Shown here one piece after another: positions 1 through 10,504 of a DNA stretch of 64,000 nt. A program made the position numbers and the translations under genes. Under the pieces are notes generated by a model, which had not been told where the DNA came from, did no database searches, and worked only from the letters and a program-made list of their open reading frames with translations. The stretch is from Liolophura sinensis (taxonomy: Eukaryota; Mollusca; Polyplacophora; Chitonida; Chitonidae). The DNA is taken from NCBI RefSeq assembly GCF_032854445.1, contig NC_088306.1, positions 28,989,764 to 29,053,763 on the forward strand. Reading direction: 5' to 3'. Numbering within the stretch: position 1 is the stretch's first letter; the number at the start of each line of letters is the position of its first letter.

Positions 1-96
1 ATAGCTACAAGGGCTACAAAATATATGTAATCACTTTTCGTCGGCATATGACAGAAAAACTGTTAATACCTTAAACCTCAAGAATACATATATATG

Positions 97-480
97 TGCC
101 GTTGATAACCTGTTAACGTTTTTTATACTTTTTCTTTACCAAATCCTTGCCTTTTGTTTCAATTGTGCCTTTGAACTTGAAAAAAAAAGTATTTTAATCC
201 CACCAGAATCTGGCGTGGTCCGTGAGCATTGCCTCTAGCTATTTTCTCAGATTAGCTCAGAACTAGGTGACAACTGTGTAAAACAGCTTCATATCCGTAA
301 CGTGTTAATCCGTGTTTATTTTAAGGTAGATACTTTACATTAAATCTGAGTTCATCGCCCCATTTAATTAATAGTTCATCTAGAGCGAGTTGTATGCAAG
401 TTGTCTTTAAAATAAATTGCTCGCTAAAGGGCGAGTTGGTTGATCTGTTGTGGATTGCAACATACTGAGACCCATCTGTA
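97..480 (-). repeat. Diverged duplicate of the promoter region of the 6.7-8.3 kb gene
   Basis: This stretch aligns in the same orientation with 8299-8640. Shared blocks include CCGTTGAYAACCTGTTRACG at the left, a TTTTTATACT block, CCTTG..TTTGTTTCA, AAGTATTTTAATCC, and TTGCTCGCTAAAGGGCG at the right. On the minus strand it carries a TATA box (119-127) at the same place as the box that serves the gene at 6690-8295. Similarity is lost just below position 97, so any gene driven from here lies mostly beyond the window. It is seen as a duplication; the idea of a paralogous promoter is inference. Confidence 0.7.
119..127 (-). promoter_or_regulatory. TATA box of the duplicated promoter
   Basis: The minus strand reads TATAAAAAA, aligned with the TATA box at 8320-8328 in the duplicate copy. 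Transcription would run leftward out of the window. Confidence 0.45.
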
Positions 481-1980
481 TTTGTGGTAAATTTAGTGTT
501 ATTTAATACGTCAAAATTATTTCTTACACCATTCCTGTTACAAGTTTTGCACTAAGGTGTAACAGATAAAAGTAGTGGAGCATTATATTGATGTGGGGTA
601 AAACAAAGATGCATGCCCAGGTGAGTCCTTTAATATTTAAATTCACCTCGACTTACAATGTCTAGCTCATATCAGCCCATAAATATATGGATTTAGTGCA
701 TTATATAAAATCTATGCATACATTCTACAAACATACAATTAACCTTTATAGATAAAAATTAAAGCCCTGAAAATACAGTGGTGAGGCTAAGATACTATGG
801 AACACTACTTCAGTTGCATCGCCCCCCCCGCCCCCCAAAAAAAAAAAAAAAAATTAAATTCTAACGTTCCGCCGACCCTCTGTTTGAACTGCTTTACAAA
901 ACATTACCGTCTACACATCCATTCCCTCAGAGTGTATTACGGTCTCCTCTTCAATCCGCCAAATGTGCGTTCAGTGGTCATTTTGGCGGCTCACAAACTG
1001 TTGTTAAAGGAATGGCCTGGAGTTAAAATGGAAGTCAAATAAATTTTGTATAACACAAGACTGCTTTCTCTGACACTCTTTTACATTACACTGTTCAATT
1101 GAATGTATGTGTTTCAATTATTCATTAAAATTCTATTCTGTATTTTATCTCTGCAGTCGTTACAGTTTTTAGTATAAACGTAAAGCCTTATAACAATTGC
1201 ATTTTGGTGTTGTGAACTGTCATACTCTATACTCTCTCTTTCTGAGTTCTGCAAGCACAGGTAGATGAATGGTGGTCTCAACATTATTTAGTTTCTCGCA
1301 AATCATCTATGTGCGAGCTTGACTCATTTGGTCAAAAGATTTTTTCCTGTACCTGCTCGAGCGTCACGTGTCAACTTGCACAGATGTTTGTCATTTTACC
1401 TGAAAAACGGCTTGTCAGTGTGAAGTTTACACGCAGCACAGTAAAGCCCCCAAAAGCTTACAATGACCAATGGGAAAATAGATTCAGTTTATTCATGCTC
1501 AGAATTGCAGCCTGTTTATCTTTATTTTTCATCCAAACCGTTTGTTTGTTTACCAAACATCTTTATTATAACATCTTTATTACACACTAGAGCATTTTTT
1601 GCTCAAGACTATCCTTGCTCTTTTTGTGTAGTATTCCAGTTGTTGTTCAATAAAAACTGCTTCCGAAGTACCAGACATTATACACATGTATTTGTTCATT
1701 TTAAGAAGGAAGAGCCACTCATATAATGTATATGAAATCAACTGTAGATAAGTAAAATTATTTATTCTATTCATAATAGCATGCCATTTCATAAATTTTA
1801 TAAACTCGCCTTCATGGCCAAACACTGCCTGGAAACACAGGCCGTTTAAGCCCGAATTGGGGCAACCTATAAACTGATAAAAGCCTTCTATTACCCTCTG
1901 CCTAACTTCAGCATGTGTCGGCCGCTAACGTTTCGAAAACGCTGGCGAAGAAATGTAATATCCTGTTTTAGGTACTATTT
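481..1980. other. No gene recognised
   Basis: AT-rich DNA with a C-run next to an A-run at 821-853. A short open stretch on the plus strand near 1494 begins with a hydrophobic segment (MLRIAACLSLFFIQTVCLF) but no splice donor or homologous copy was found to support it. Nothing else was identified. Confidence 0.5.
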
Positions 1981-2247
1981 TTTATTAATTAATTTATTTA
2001 TTTCATTGGTGTTTTACCCAGTACTCAAGAATATTTTACTTATACGAAGGCGGCCAGCATTATGGTGGGAGGAAACAGGACAGAGCCGGAGGAAACACAT
2101 GACCATCCGCAGGTTGCTGGAAGATCTTCCCGCGTACGGCCGGAGAGGAAGCCAGCCTGACCTGGACTTGAACTCACAGCGATCGCATTGGTGAGAGGCA
2201 TCTGGGTCGTTGCGCTGTGGTGGCGTGCTAACCCTACTGGCCACGGT
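1981..2247 (-). mobile_element. V-type tRNA-derived SINE
   Basis: Near full-length SINE. On the minus strand it starts with a tRNA-like head (box B-like GAGTTCAAGTCC near 2170), continues through a conserved middle (GTTTCCTCCCACCATAATGC type) and ends in an AAAT-rich tail near 1985. The same element is repeated at about fifteen places in the window. Open frames across it are incidental. Confidence 0.85.
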
Positions 2248-2427
2248 AAAACACCATTAATATCTGTCCCAAAAATTGAAGAATTAGGGTAGTGCATCCT
2301 GTATTTCCTCTATCTGCGGCCGTTGTTAATATTCATAAATACCACATTAGGTTGTATTATGTACGACATTGTTACAGCTAGATGGTCATGTGAAGTGGAT
2401 AACAGAGCGTAACTCTCTCCATAAACT

Positions 2428-2550
2428 TTAACGTCACCTTAACGTGCCGTTAAAGTTAACATCGCCTCCAGCATCTGGTAACGTCACCGTTAAAGATAAC
2501 AACGCCTTCAGCAAACGGGTAACGTCGCCGTTAAAGTTAACGTCACGTGA
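2428..2550. repeat. Imperfect ~41-bp tandem repeat
   Basis: About three degenerate units built around TAACGTCACCGTTAAAGTTAAC, each followed by a CGCCTTCAGCA-like segment. The GTTAAC/TTAACG words make it locally self-complementary. Confidence 0.6.
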
Positions 2551-2737
2551 AGTTCAGTTTATTGGGCCGTTAAATGTTAACAACGTTTTAAACAACAGGT
2601 TCCTCGTTAATTGTAATGAACTTGTACCAATCTGCTATCTTTCATCCTCCGAGTGACATTTTTATGGGCCGATAAATAAGATCACGCCGTGTACATAGAC
2701 GTGTACTGCATGACGAGCTCAACACACTCGAAAACAG

Positions 2738-3145
2738 GGAGGCAAAAGCTGCCCTTAATAAATCCGTATCAAAAGTGAAATTCCCTTTGACGGATTTTTT
2801 CGGATTGTACCTTCAGGTTCATAATAAATTGCATAGTGTTTGCCTTGCTATTGGCTGTAATTTGTATACTCACGGTATCTCTTGAAGAAACCAAGTGGCT
2901 TTAACAAGGTGTCGTATTGTCATTCTCGTCTAGCTCACAATTTTATTCTTGATGGGGGCTCTGCCCTGGGGTTTCCTGGATGTGATCCTCAATACAGCAT
3001 CAAACATATCCTGGTTGACTATGTAGACCTTGCCCATGTTCGGCAAAGATTCTACACAGTCAACTCTTTATATCATTCGCTGGCGATGTTGTCATAAAGT
3101 ATTTGAGGGCCATTGGCCTTTATCACAAGATATAAAATTTATTTA
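2738..3145 (+). pseudogene. LINE remnant, C-terminal end of the polyprotein
   Basis: Translation of 2738-2810 gives an EAKAALNKSVSKVKFPLTDF-like stretch and 2882-3097 gives IKHILVDYVDLAHVRQRFYT followed by VNSLY. This is the pattern of the region after the RNase H domain in Jockey/CR1-type non-LTR retrotransposons (a C..C..HIL..C motif, then a V.R...Y..NS word). Here the cysteines are partly lost, the stretch between the two blocks is deleted, and a stop follows before the expected I.FL..IGLYH ending, which is readable in another frame at about 3098-3135. An ATT-rich tail at 3137-3158 fits a LINE 3' end. Dead copy. Confidence 0.7.
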
Positions 3146-3439
3146 TTATTATTATTATATATAGATAAAAAAAATACATATGCAGTTTTTCTAGATAAAC
3201 TACTTTTTTAAAAAATGTAGTGGTTTTCGAGCTTTTACTGTTTTGGTTTTTCTTATCTGATTTTAAACATGTCCAAACATTTTTGTAACATATTTTATGT
3301 TTGTCACGACCATATCGAAAACCTGACGAGCTCGCCTGGCACTGGGCACAGTGTGAGTGTGGCTGACACTATATATCTCCGCATCTTATCACTGAGCATG
3401 CATGCTATGTAAGCTTGACGTTTCAAGCCGTACGTAACA

Positions 3440-3605
3440 GTAAGTTTATAACGTGATACTCTCACTGAAGTACCACACCGAAGACACCACACATGACACC
3501 CCACCCAGTCAAATTATATTGACAGGGATTCAACCAGCCTTGTTTAAAGTCTTTGACATGACCGGTCCCGGGTTTGATCCCAGGTCTTTCGACATGGACG
3601 TATCA
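3440..3605 (-). mobile_element. tRNA-derived SINE fragment with the conserved GGGTGGGGTGTCAT domain
   Basis: On the minus strand a box-B-like GGGATCAAACCCGGG (3572-3586) precedes a central domain GACTGGGTGGGGTGTCATG plus a GGTGTCTTCGG word, also found at 21550-21760, 26951-27318, 29205-29390 and 45716-46045. The 3' part is missing or replaced. The pattern resembles deeply conserved SINE central domains described from molluscs; that assignment is from memory of the families. Confidence 0.65.
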
Positions 3606-3698
3606 CTGGGTAGCCAAGTAGCTAATAACACACAATACCTTGCTATAAAACACAAAAAAAGTGTAAAATCATCTCTATCAACTGTTTATTGCTGCTAT

Positions 3699-3745
3699 CC
3701 ATATAAACACGGCTGTGATATTGCAGCAGCGATATGTTTATATGG
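3699..3745. repeat. 11-bp perfect inverted repeat (hairpin)
   Basis: CCATATAAACA (3699-3709) and TGTTTATATGG (3735-3745) can pair around a 25-nt loop, itself containing GCTG/CAGC words. No gene context was found. Confidence 0.5.
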
Positions 3746-3749
3746 CCCC

Positions 3750-4259
3750 TGGCCAAGGGTTAACCGGGCTTAGATATGTACTTACAATATCACACATCTT
3801 TCACGCTATGAAAATATAGCAATAGCTATATGGCCAGTATGCTCAGCAAAACTTGAGAAACTTTGAGTGGAGGCACTTGGTAGAGAAGCCTTGAGAAGTT
3901 CTCGCAGTAATGTGTGATGACCCAGTTTGAAATGTTCGATGTTAGTATACGCATTCTAGCCTACGCGAGATTTGTATACTCCACACTCAGGGTTTTCTGA
4001 GAAACTGTTGTCCATAGATATGTACGTCTCTTTTGTCTTTGAAATCCTGGTCATTATATATGGACATCCAAATCCAAGACGATGTACCTCCTAGTCTTTC
4101 TTTAAATCTAGTATATGACCACAAGCGAACACTTTGTGGTCATTGTACAAATGGCTAAGTCAATAAACACAAAACAAAGTCAAAGTACACCTTGCTAACT
4201 CACTGAAAACAGAACAAAGTTATTATTCTTTGTATACTTTTCCTGCACTCGAGTTTCAT
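3750..4259. other. No gene recognised
   Basis: Plain AT-rich sequence with no coding or repeat signal I could identify. Confidence 0.4.
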
Positions 4260-4450
4260 TGAGAATCTACGCGTCGAAACAGGAATTCAATAATTGCAAG
4301 ACCAATTCCCAAAACGTCGTATAACACAAACCAACACAAACCACTGAAAGAAAATGCATAACGAAAGAAAATATGACGGAATTCTGCAATGAAAGCGGTC
4401 AACAGTATTCGATATGTTGGAAAGGCGCAAGGTGTGTAATAGGCGACTGA
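4260..4450 (-). repeat. Dispersed repeat related to the 71-bp satellite, internally deleted
   Basis: On the minus strand: a CTGTTGACCGCTT block, a TACTTT-like segment, TTGC(A)ATTATTGA, then TTTCGACGCGTAGATT. The order matches the copy at 59485-59700, but the core word GACAGCTGGTATACGAATG is missing here. Confidence 0.5.
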
Positions 4451-5180
4451 GTGAAATCAGTATTTAAATCGTATATCAATGCTAGAATATGTTGTAGATA
4501 ACAAAAAATTGATCTCAGTTGCACTTTGATTGCAAATGTCCATATATCCAATCTAATGGCAATCCGGTTTAACACGACGAACATAAGGACCTTAGCTCTT
4601 AGCGCCAGATATTTTGGACGCTCTGTCCATATTACTTACAAGACACCTATTAAAGCATGTGATCGAATATCCTTGACACACTAGTTTTTGCAGTGATGAC
4701 TTGTGACGTTGATTGAAATTGTCACACAACAAACAGGATCTAACGAATGCTTTAAGTCGAGATATGCACATGCCTTATGCTGACCCTTCGGTTTATTGCT
4801 GTCCGAGTCATGGATAATTTTCGATGTCAACATTATAACTTTGATATAGGTTGGCATTAAAACTATCCGTCTTTCCCTAAATTATTGCGAGACAGAAATC
4901 CGTTTTGGCCTTGGTCCATTTGTAAGATCTCGAGAGTCTATGGTTTCTTTTATTCAGTGAAGGTGGGTAAATATCTTTCACAGCCCTTGCTATATATGTA
5001 TTGTTTAAAGCTAACAGATCATCAATAACCGATTAGTCAATGAGAAAGATCGGGTTTGCTGAGAATTACTCCTGCATACAGTCGTATTCATGTGAGAACA
5101 GGTGTAAGTTGTCCAAAATATGTACACACAAATGCTTTTATTGCCTTTATCTATATTATGCATAAACATAGTAAGGAGCC
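4451..5180. other. No gene recognised
   Basis: No coding exon, transposon or tandem repeat was recognised. One good GTAAGT donor on the minus strand near 4637 has no matching open exon upstream. Confidence 0.4.
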
Positions 5181-5183
5181 ATA

Positions 5184-5292
5184 AGTGGGAAGGTCTGCCA
5201 GCAACCTGCAAATGGTCGTGGGTTTCTCCTTTCCTCATAAAAAATGGGAAATATTCTTGAGTACGGCGTAAAACACCAATCAAATAAATTTG
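5184..5292 (+). mobile_element. V-type SINE, 3' fragment
   Basis: Holds the middle-to-tail part: AGGTCTGCCAGCAACCTGCA, GGTCGTGGGTTTCTCC, then GAGTACGGCGTAAAACACCA and CAAATAAAT. The tRNA head is absent. Confidence 0.75.
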
Positions 5293-5295
5293 TAA

Positions 5296-5440
5296 GGATG
5301 CCCTCACATCTAGCTTAGAGGTATGGCGTCACATCTATGTGGAAAACATGGCTTCACATCTAGTTTGAAAAGATGGCTCCACATCTAGTTTGAAAACATC
5401 ACTTCACATCGTATGTAAGCCTGGCTTCACATCGACGTTG
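5296..5440. repeat. 25-bp minisatellite, about 6 imperfect copies
   Basis: Unit close to TGGCTTCACATCTAGTTTGA plus AAACA. It begins directly at the tail of the adjacent SINE fragment. Confidence 0.75.
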
Positions 5441-5667
5441 TGAACGAGGAAAAGCACGTTACAACGTGAAATGCCCTTTAACAAAACACTAAATACATAA
5501 TACATAAGTCGGTATATACACTTTTCTAGCTCGAGATTTTTATTTTTGAAATTTCACTAGATTGAAAGGCAATACAAATAAGGATTTTACTGTCTTATTC
5601 ACAACAACGCTTTCTGTAAGCACGTTATGTTAGCGCAATGGCTTCAATTTACTGCTGAGTGCGTTGG

Positions 5668-5767
5668 TTGTAGGTTTGTCTCAATGGTACGTTGTAGATT
5701 TGTCTCAATGGTACGTTGTAGATTTGTCTCAATGGTACGTTGTAGATTTGTCTCAACGGTACGTTGG
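5668..5767. repeat. 24-bp minisatellite, four copies
   Basis: Unit GTAGATTTGTCTCAATGGTA plus CGTT, nearly exact. Because 24 is divisible by three, several frames stay open; the short ORFs on both strands here are by-products. Confidence 0.85.
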
Positions 5768-5769
5768 GT

Positions 5770-6481
5770 ACGAGTACGTGGGGTACTTCGGACATACCTT
5801 TTCCGTTTTGATCTTATATCTACAGCAGTACTTAGCACAAATTTTATGTTTAACAATTTTACATTTTGGCTTGTATCCATATCCATGTCCATATGACCGC
5901 TTGTCCCTGTTGTTCGCCCCTGAAAATTGACCAAAGCATTGGATTAGAAAATGTCGGTTCCATTTTTACATCATTGAAATATATCTGAAACTACTACTAT
6001 ATATATTAAAACTAGAGAGATGAAGGCAATGTGATAGCTGCAAATGGTCACACGTACGCAACCGTTGAAATACAACCTCTCTTCAGTTTACCTGAATGAG
6101 AGTTAATCAGTTATTCACTAACTTTTAAATAGTAACAACGTATACCCTATCTCACACCATAGTTTTTTTTACCATGTTTTAAACGTCAATAGTTAAGAAT
6201 AACTCAAATGGCGTGTCATTTAGCATTTGGAGTATTTCAGACCAGGAGGAGTCGTGCCCTCAGTTGTATCTCTTAGTGTACATATATATATCTATGTTAT
6301 TTTAAGCCTAATATTCGCCACAGAGGTTGGTCAGAATCCAGTTTGTGACGAAAATACGGACACAAAACCGATTGAAGGTCGTTAAAAAATCTCCCAGAAA
6401 GAGAGAGACAACAAAAGAAACAAATAGAATAAAATAGACCAATCTTACCGCCAATAAATCTGTAAGCTATTCGTTTGCTTA
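5770..6481. other. No further gene recognised downstream of the peptide gene
   Basis: Probably intergenic DNA beyond the 3' end of the minus-strand gene at 6690-7573. A pyrimidine tract and an open frame of 26 codons on the minus strand (6392-6311) were considered as an exon and set aside because a better terminal exon exists at 6847-6690. Confidence 0.4.
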
Positions 6482-6487
6482 TTTATT
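6482..6487 (-). terminator. Possible polyadenylation signal AATAAA
   Basis: Minus-strand AATAAA lying about 205 nt downstream of the stop codon at 6690-6692 of the secreted peptide gene. Position is plausible for the 3' end; not proven. Confidence 0.45.
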
Positions 6488-6689
6488 TGACTGGTGTTGG
6501 ACACCGTGCAACAATTAAAAAACAATTAGTAAATGAATAAATTGGAATTCCATACGATTCTAGAAATACAGAAGCCGAGCCAAAATTGCATAAATAGAAC
6601 CACAAATGAAACCATTTTACCAACACAAGATAACATGTTCAGGTGTTTCTTTTGCTAGCATGGTTTACACGCAAATCTTCACGCGCAAG

Positions 6690-7573
6690 TTAGCAGGAGT
6701 TAATTTTGACTTTACAAAATAAGTCGACGTGCCGAGAATTTGCAATCATGCTCTTCCTGAAGTAAAAAGCCAAGGTTAATAGATCGGGTTTACAAATTTT
6801 GACTGATGGGTCGAATGACGGACCGACCCCATGTTCATCTCCTCTTTCTACAGACAGACATGCAGGAAGACAGACAGATGTATAGGGAACAGAAATGAAA
6901 AATGAAGGGAAAATACGAGTCTAACCTTCCACGGCTCCATCACTAAGCGCTAGTTCACCTTCCTCGTCAATAGTTTGCTGCATGTCAGTGTCTTCTGCCT
7001 GTATAACATGAAAAAGAAGTTCTTGAAATGAGGAGAAGATCTCATTCAGGTGGTAGCTTCCTTGTCTGGAAGCTTACTCCCTCCAGCTCTGGTGTCTGTA
7101 GGCCTGCTCCCTCCATTCTTAGTGGCAACTGGAGAGGTGTTTCGATAAATGAGCCGTTTCATCGGTTGGTTCTGTGACTGTACGCACCAATCAATGTGCA
7201 ATGGAATGCGCAGACAAAGGAATTTATGAGGACAGCCTGGCGACGCCTCTTTGTATTTCTGCTTGAAAGATATTAAGGTTACGACATTAAGGTTACACCA
7301 TTCCCGCGTAAAGCTCTCCTTCACCCACAAGGGAGTGGAAGACGGTACGCTTTAGTTGAGAAATAACTAAATGCGTGTATTTAACATGTAAAATTAACGA
7401 ATGATTTATAAACATCAGCGGGATTTGAAGACACAGATAACTCTATCAAGCCTACTATAATTGCTCAATTATAAACTTGTCAAACCTGAAAACCAACTTA
7501 CCATTGTCATTGCCATCAACATGACAAGCCCGAGAAGGCCAAACATCAGTAGTAAAGTCGGTTTTCCAGCCAT
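6690..7573 (-). CDS. Spliced gene for a ~100-residue secreted peptide precursor (family unknown)
   Basis: Coding exons on the minus strand: 7573-7502 (72 nt), 6998-6926 (73 nt), 6847-6690 (including TAA at 6692-6690). Each junction is canonical: acceptor TTGTTGTAG before 7583, donor GTAAGT at 7501, acceptor GTTATACAG before 6998, donor GTTAGA at 6925, and a long pyrimidine tract ending CTGTCTGTAG before 6847. Joining keeps one open frame. Exon one is a complete signal peptide (MAGKPTLLLMFGLLGLVMLM then AMTM, residues 1-24). Residues 25-54 are strongly acidic (AEDTDMQQTIDEEGELALSD and on), like a propeptide. The C-terminal part has three cysteines at 67, 93 and 100 (the last residue) and a dibasic RK at 79-80. 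The odd cysteine count would allow a disulfide-linked dimer. Signal, acidic spacer and cysteine-bearing tail are seen; a role as secreted peptide or hormone precursor is inference. No family was recognised. The last intron is only 78 bp. Confidence 0.72.
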
Positions 7574-7867
7574 GATGGAAGTTCTACAACAAGAAAGATC
7601 AACATAAGCTGTGCTTTCATAGCGGATGCTTCCTATACCGAATGCTTCCTATACCGAATGGTATAAACTGTTAACATAGTTAATGTTTTGACTCATACAA
7701 TAGCGTCATTTTATGCTTCCACGACACCTGAGTGGCCTGAATATACTACGGGTCTATGGCATGTAACTAACGAACTCTCCCCTCATTTAGCCCACTTAGT
7801 TATTGACTACTAATGAGTCCTCGTTGTCATGTGACTGAAAAATTGTTAAGTGCGACGTAAAGCCCTA

Positions 7868-8134
7868 AGTATATTTATTTATTTGATTGGTGTTTTACGC
7901 CGTACTCAAGAATATTTCACTTATACGACGGCGGTCAGCATTATGGTTGGAGGAAACCGGGCACAGCCCGGGAGAAACCCACGACCATCCGCAGGTTGCT
8001 GAAAGACCTTCCCACGTACGGCCGGAGAGAAAGCCAGCATGAGCTGGACTTAAACTCACAGCGACCGCATTGGTGAGAGACTCTTGGGTCATTACGCTGC
8101 GCTAGCGCGCTCACCGACTGAGCCACGGAGGCCC
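7868..8134 (-). mobile_element. V-type SINE inside intron 1 of the peptide gene
   Basis: Nearly complete. On the minus strand it opens GGGGCCTCCGTGGCTCAGT (tRNA box A region), has box B GAGTTTAAGTCC, the conserved GTTTCCTCCAACC middle and ends in CAAATAAATAAAT. It lies in the same direction as the host gene. Confidence 0.9.
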
Positions 8135-8156
8135 CGCTCTAAGTATACATATGTGA

Positions 8157-8190
8157 CATACATACATACATACATACATACATACATACG
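8157..8190. repeat. (CATA)n microsatellite
   Basis: About eight CATA units in intron 1 of the peptide gene. Confidence 0.95.
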
Positions 8191-8243
8191 AAGGAGCCTT
8201 CGAGTTGCGAGGCCTCTAACATTTACAATGTGCTTGTACTCAC

Positions 8244-8295
8244 CCAGTCAATCTTCAGAGACAGTGGTCAGATCCTTCCAGGCAGTCTAGTCGAT
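8244..8295 (-). other. Non-coding first exon of the secreted peptide gene
   Basis: Lies about 25 nt downstream of the TATA box on the minus strand and ends with a strong donor, G then GTGAGT at 8243-8238. The next acceptor (TTGTTGTAG, 7584-7592) starts the exon that holds the ATG at 7573, ten bases in. The start near 8295 is estimated from TATA spacing only. The 660-bp intron holds a sense-orientation SINE and a microsatellite. Confidence 0.6.
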
Positions 8296-8298
8296 ATG

Positions 8299-8640
8299 CC
8301 GTTGACAACCTGTTGACGCCTTTTTATACTCTTTTATCATTTCCTTGTCCTTTGTTTCATACCTGGTGTTAAGTCTGTAAAAAAGTATTTTAATCCAATC
8401 AGTGTCTGGCTTGGTATCTTTCCCTCCGGCTAAGTTATGAGTGTATAACAGCCTTTTGCGTGACATTTTATTCCCTGACTTTTTTTATGCCAGACGCTTC
8501 CATTTAAGCAGACCTGATTGCCCCATTAAATTACAAATAGATCTAGAATGATTTTTATGCAAGTGTTCTTAAAAAGCAAATTGCTCGCTAAAGGGCGTTT
8601 TGAATGATGAGCTGTGGTTTGTAAGATACTTGGAAACTGT
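8299..8640 (-). repeat. Promoter-region duplicate, right-hand copy
   Basis: Partner of 97-480. It holds the TATA box and upstream region of the secreted peptide gene. Best conserved are the TATA block, CCTTGTCCTTTGTTTCA and TTGCTCGCTAAAGGGCG, separated by indels. Confidence 0.7.
8320..8328 (-). promoter_or_regulatory. TATA box of the secreted peptide gene
   Basis: Minus-strand TATAAAAAG. It is conserved in the duplicate upstream region at 119-127, together with flanking blocks, and sits at the right distance from a first exon with a consensus splice donor. Confidence 0.6.
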
Positions 8641-8837
8641 GGGGCTTTCCCCACCCCAACGAGCGTGCTTTATTTTTTCCCTCACGGTTCCGCATTTGCT
8701 GACCTGAAAATGGCGTGCACCTCAAGTACCCTACTAACTAATGGCTGACAGCTTTGCACATGGATATTTTTCCTCATTTCTGTTTGAAAGTAATAGAGGT
8801 AATTATTACGACTTTCGGAATGTTCATTTCATGTTAC

Positions 8838-9106
8838 GGGGACTCCGTGCCTCAGTCGATTAGCGCACTAGCGCAGCGTAATGACCCAGAAGCCTGTCAC
8901 CAATGCGGTCGCTGTGAGTTCAAGTCCAGCTCATGCTGGCTTCCTCTCCGGCCGTAAGTGGGAAGGTCTTGCAGTAACCTGCGGATGGTCGTGGGTTTCT
9001 TCCGGGCTGTGCCCGGTTTCCACCCACCATAATGCTGGCCGCCGTCGTATAAGTGAAATATTCTTAAGTACGGCGTAAAACACCAATCAAATAAATAAAT
9101 AAATTT
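8838..9106 (+). mobile_element. V-type SINE, near full length
   Basis: Head CCGTGCCTCAGTCGATTAGC, box B GAGTTCAAGTCC, middle GGTTTCCACCCACCATAATG, tail GTCGTATAAGTGAAATATTC then CAAATAAATAAAT. One of the best-preserved copies and useful as a reference. Confidence 0.92.
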
Positions 9107-9367
9107 CATTTTACTTCTCATCAAACCTAAATCGCTAAGTTATTGGCGGATTTGATTGATGTAGTTTTGCCTACCTACATTAACTACATGACAGTGGATT
9201 TGTACAAACATTTAATGTAAGATATATCCAATATGTAAAATTTATACTTTAAACTAAAAATTTAATCACTAAACGTTAAATCAGCGTTGAAAGTAAAAAT
9301 ATTTAGCCCTAAGTGTAAAAAGCACCTTTATAATAAGAAGTAAAATGAATTTGCAAACTTTTAAAAC

Positions 9368-9615
9368 TGTTCCTGGGGAAAGCGTTGGGAAGCGTGCCAA
9401 CGCAGCGTAATGACCCAGGAGCCTCTTACCGATGCGGTCGCTGAGTTCATATCATGCTGCCTTCTTCTCCGGCCGTGCGTGGGAAGGTCTGGAAACAACC
9501 TGCGGATGGTCCTGGGTTCCCCCGAGCTCTGCCCAGTTTCATCCCACAATAATGCTGGCCGGTCACTTATAAGTGAAATATTCTTGATTACGGCGTGAAA
9601 CACCAATCAAACAAA

Positions 9616-9662
<47 letters not shown>
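9368..9662 (+). mobile_element. V-type SINE with an expanded AAAT tail
   Basis: The head is damaged (box A region degraded, box B altered by a small deletion), but the middle and 3' end are clear. The tail has expanded into about 12 AAAT units (9613-9662). Confidence 0.88.
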
Positions 9663-10500
9663 AACTGTTCGCTTTATGTGACAAACAAACGCGACAGAAA
9701 AAACACGTGATTGTTTTGTGTTTGTCAATATGTGTTCCCTTTTAAAGCCGGTAAAAACAAAATCATGGTCAGGGGTCAAATTCACAAAGAACCCTTAATG
9801 CTAAGAACATGTAACTGTGACAGTCGTGAAAAAGCAATGTTCACGGTGTAGGTTGTCTTAGTATTTACCGGGAAGTAACTCTAAACGTGATTTGTGGAAG
9901 ACTGGCATTTCTGTCAAGAAAAAATGGAGAGAATATTACTGTTCATGCACTTCAGAATCATAAAAATGTTGCTCTGACGAAGTATTGAAAGTTCCAGTGT
10001 TTCCTTTGGGGTTTCTTTATATTTTATTTACTTTATACACTTAGAGTAAATGTTATTTCCGTACATTTACAGTTAAAGTTTACGTCGGCGTTAAAATGTC
10101 ATTGTACACATAAAGTTACAGTTTCTGTAGCGTTATTTTAACGTTTAGTGTGAAGACTTCGTTTCTGTGTACAATAAAGGTTCGTTTTACATCCTGCCTC
10201 GTTTAACGGATGTTATACCATAATATCATAGAATAAATAAAATCCCATCAAGAAGATATTATTTTTTTTCTCAAAGTCCCAACGGCTATACATCATATAG
10301 CCTGTAAATTGCTTGCGCAAGAAAGCGACCTGTTACCAAACCCCTCACACAAGTTCAGAATCCGGATACAGTTTTTTATATATGCACGTGTGACTGATTT
10401 ACAAGAAATAGATTCATTTGAGCTCAATATTTTACACAGAATATGTTTAGTTGAGTTTGTTGAAGAAAAAACACATACTTTCTAAGGATCTCAGGATCGG
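9663..10500. other. No gene recognised
   Basis: AT-rich with GTTAAA-rich stretches near 10060-10150. No exon or element identified. Confidence 0.4.
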
Positions 10501-10504
10501 ACAA

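Noticed and set aside
6311-6460. Alternative terminal exons for the peptide gene, including an 11-nt micro-exon at 6450-6460 and a 26-codon stretch at 6392-6311
   Set aside because: The acceptors are weak (GGGAG) or lack a pyrimidine tract, while 6847-6690 has a strong acceptor and a matching phase.
7046-7330. 94-codon minus-strand ORF
   Set aside because: Falls in intron 2 of the peptide gene and has no support of its own.
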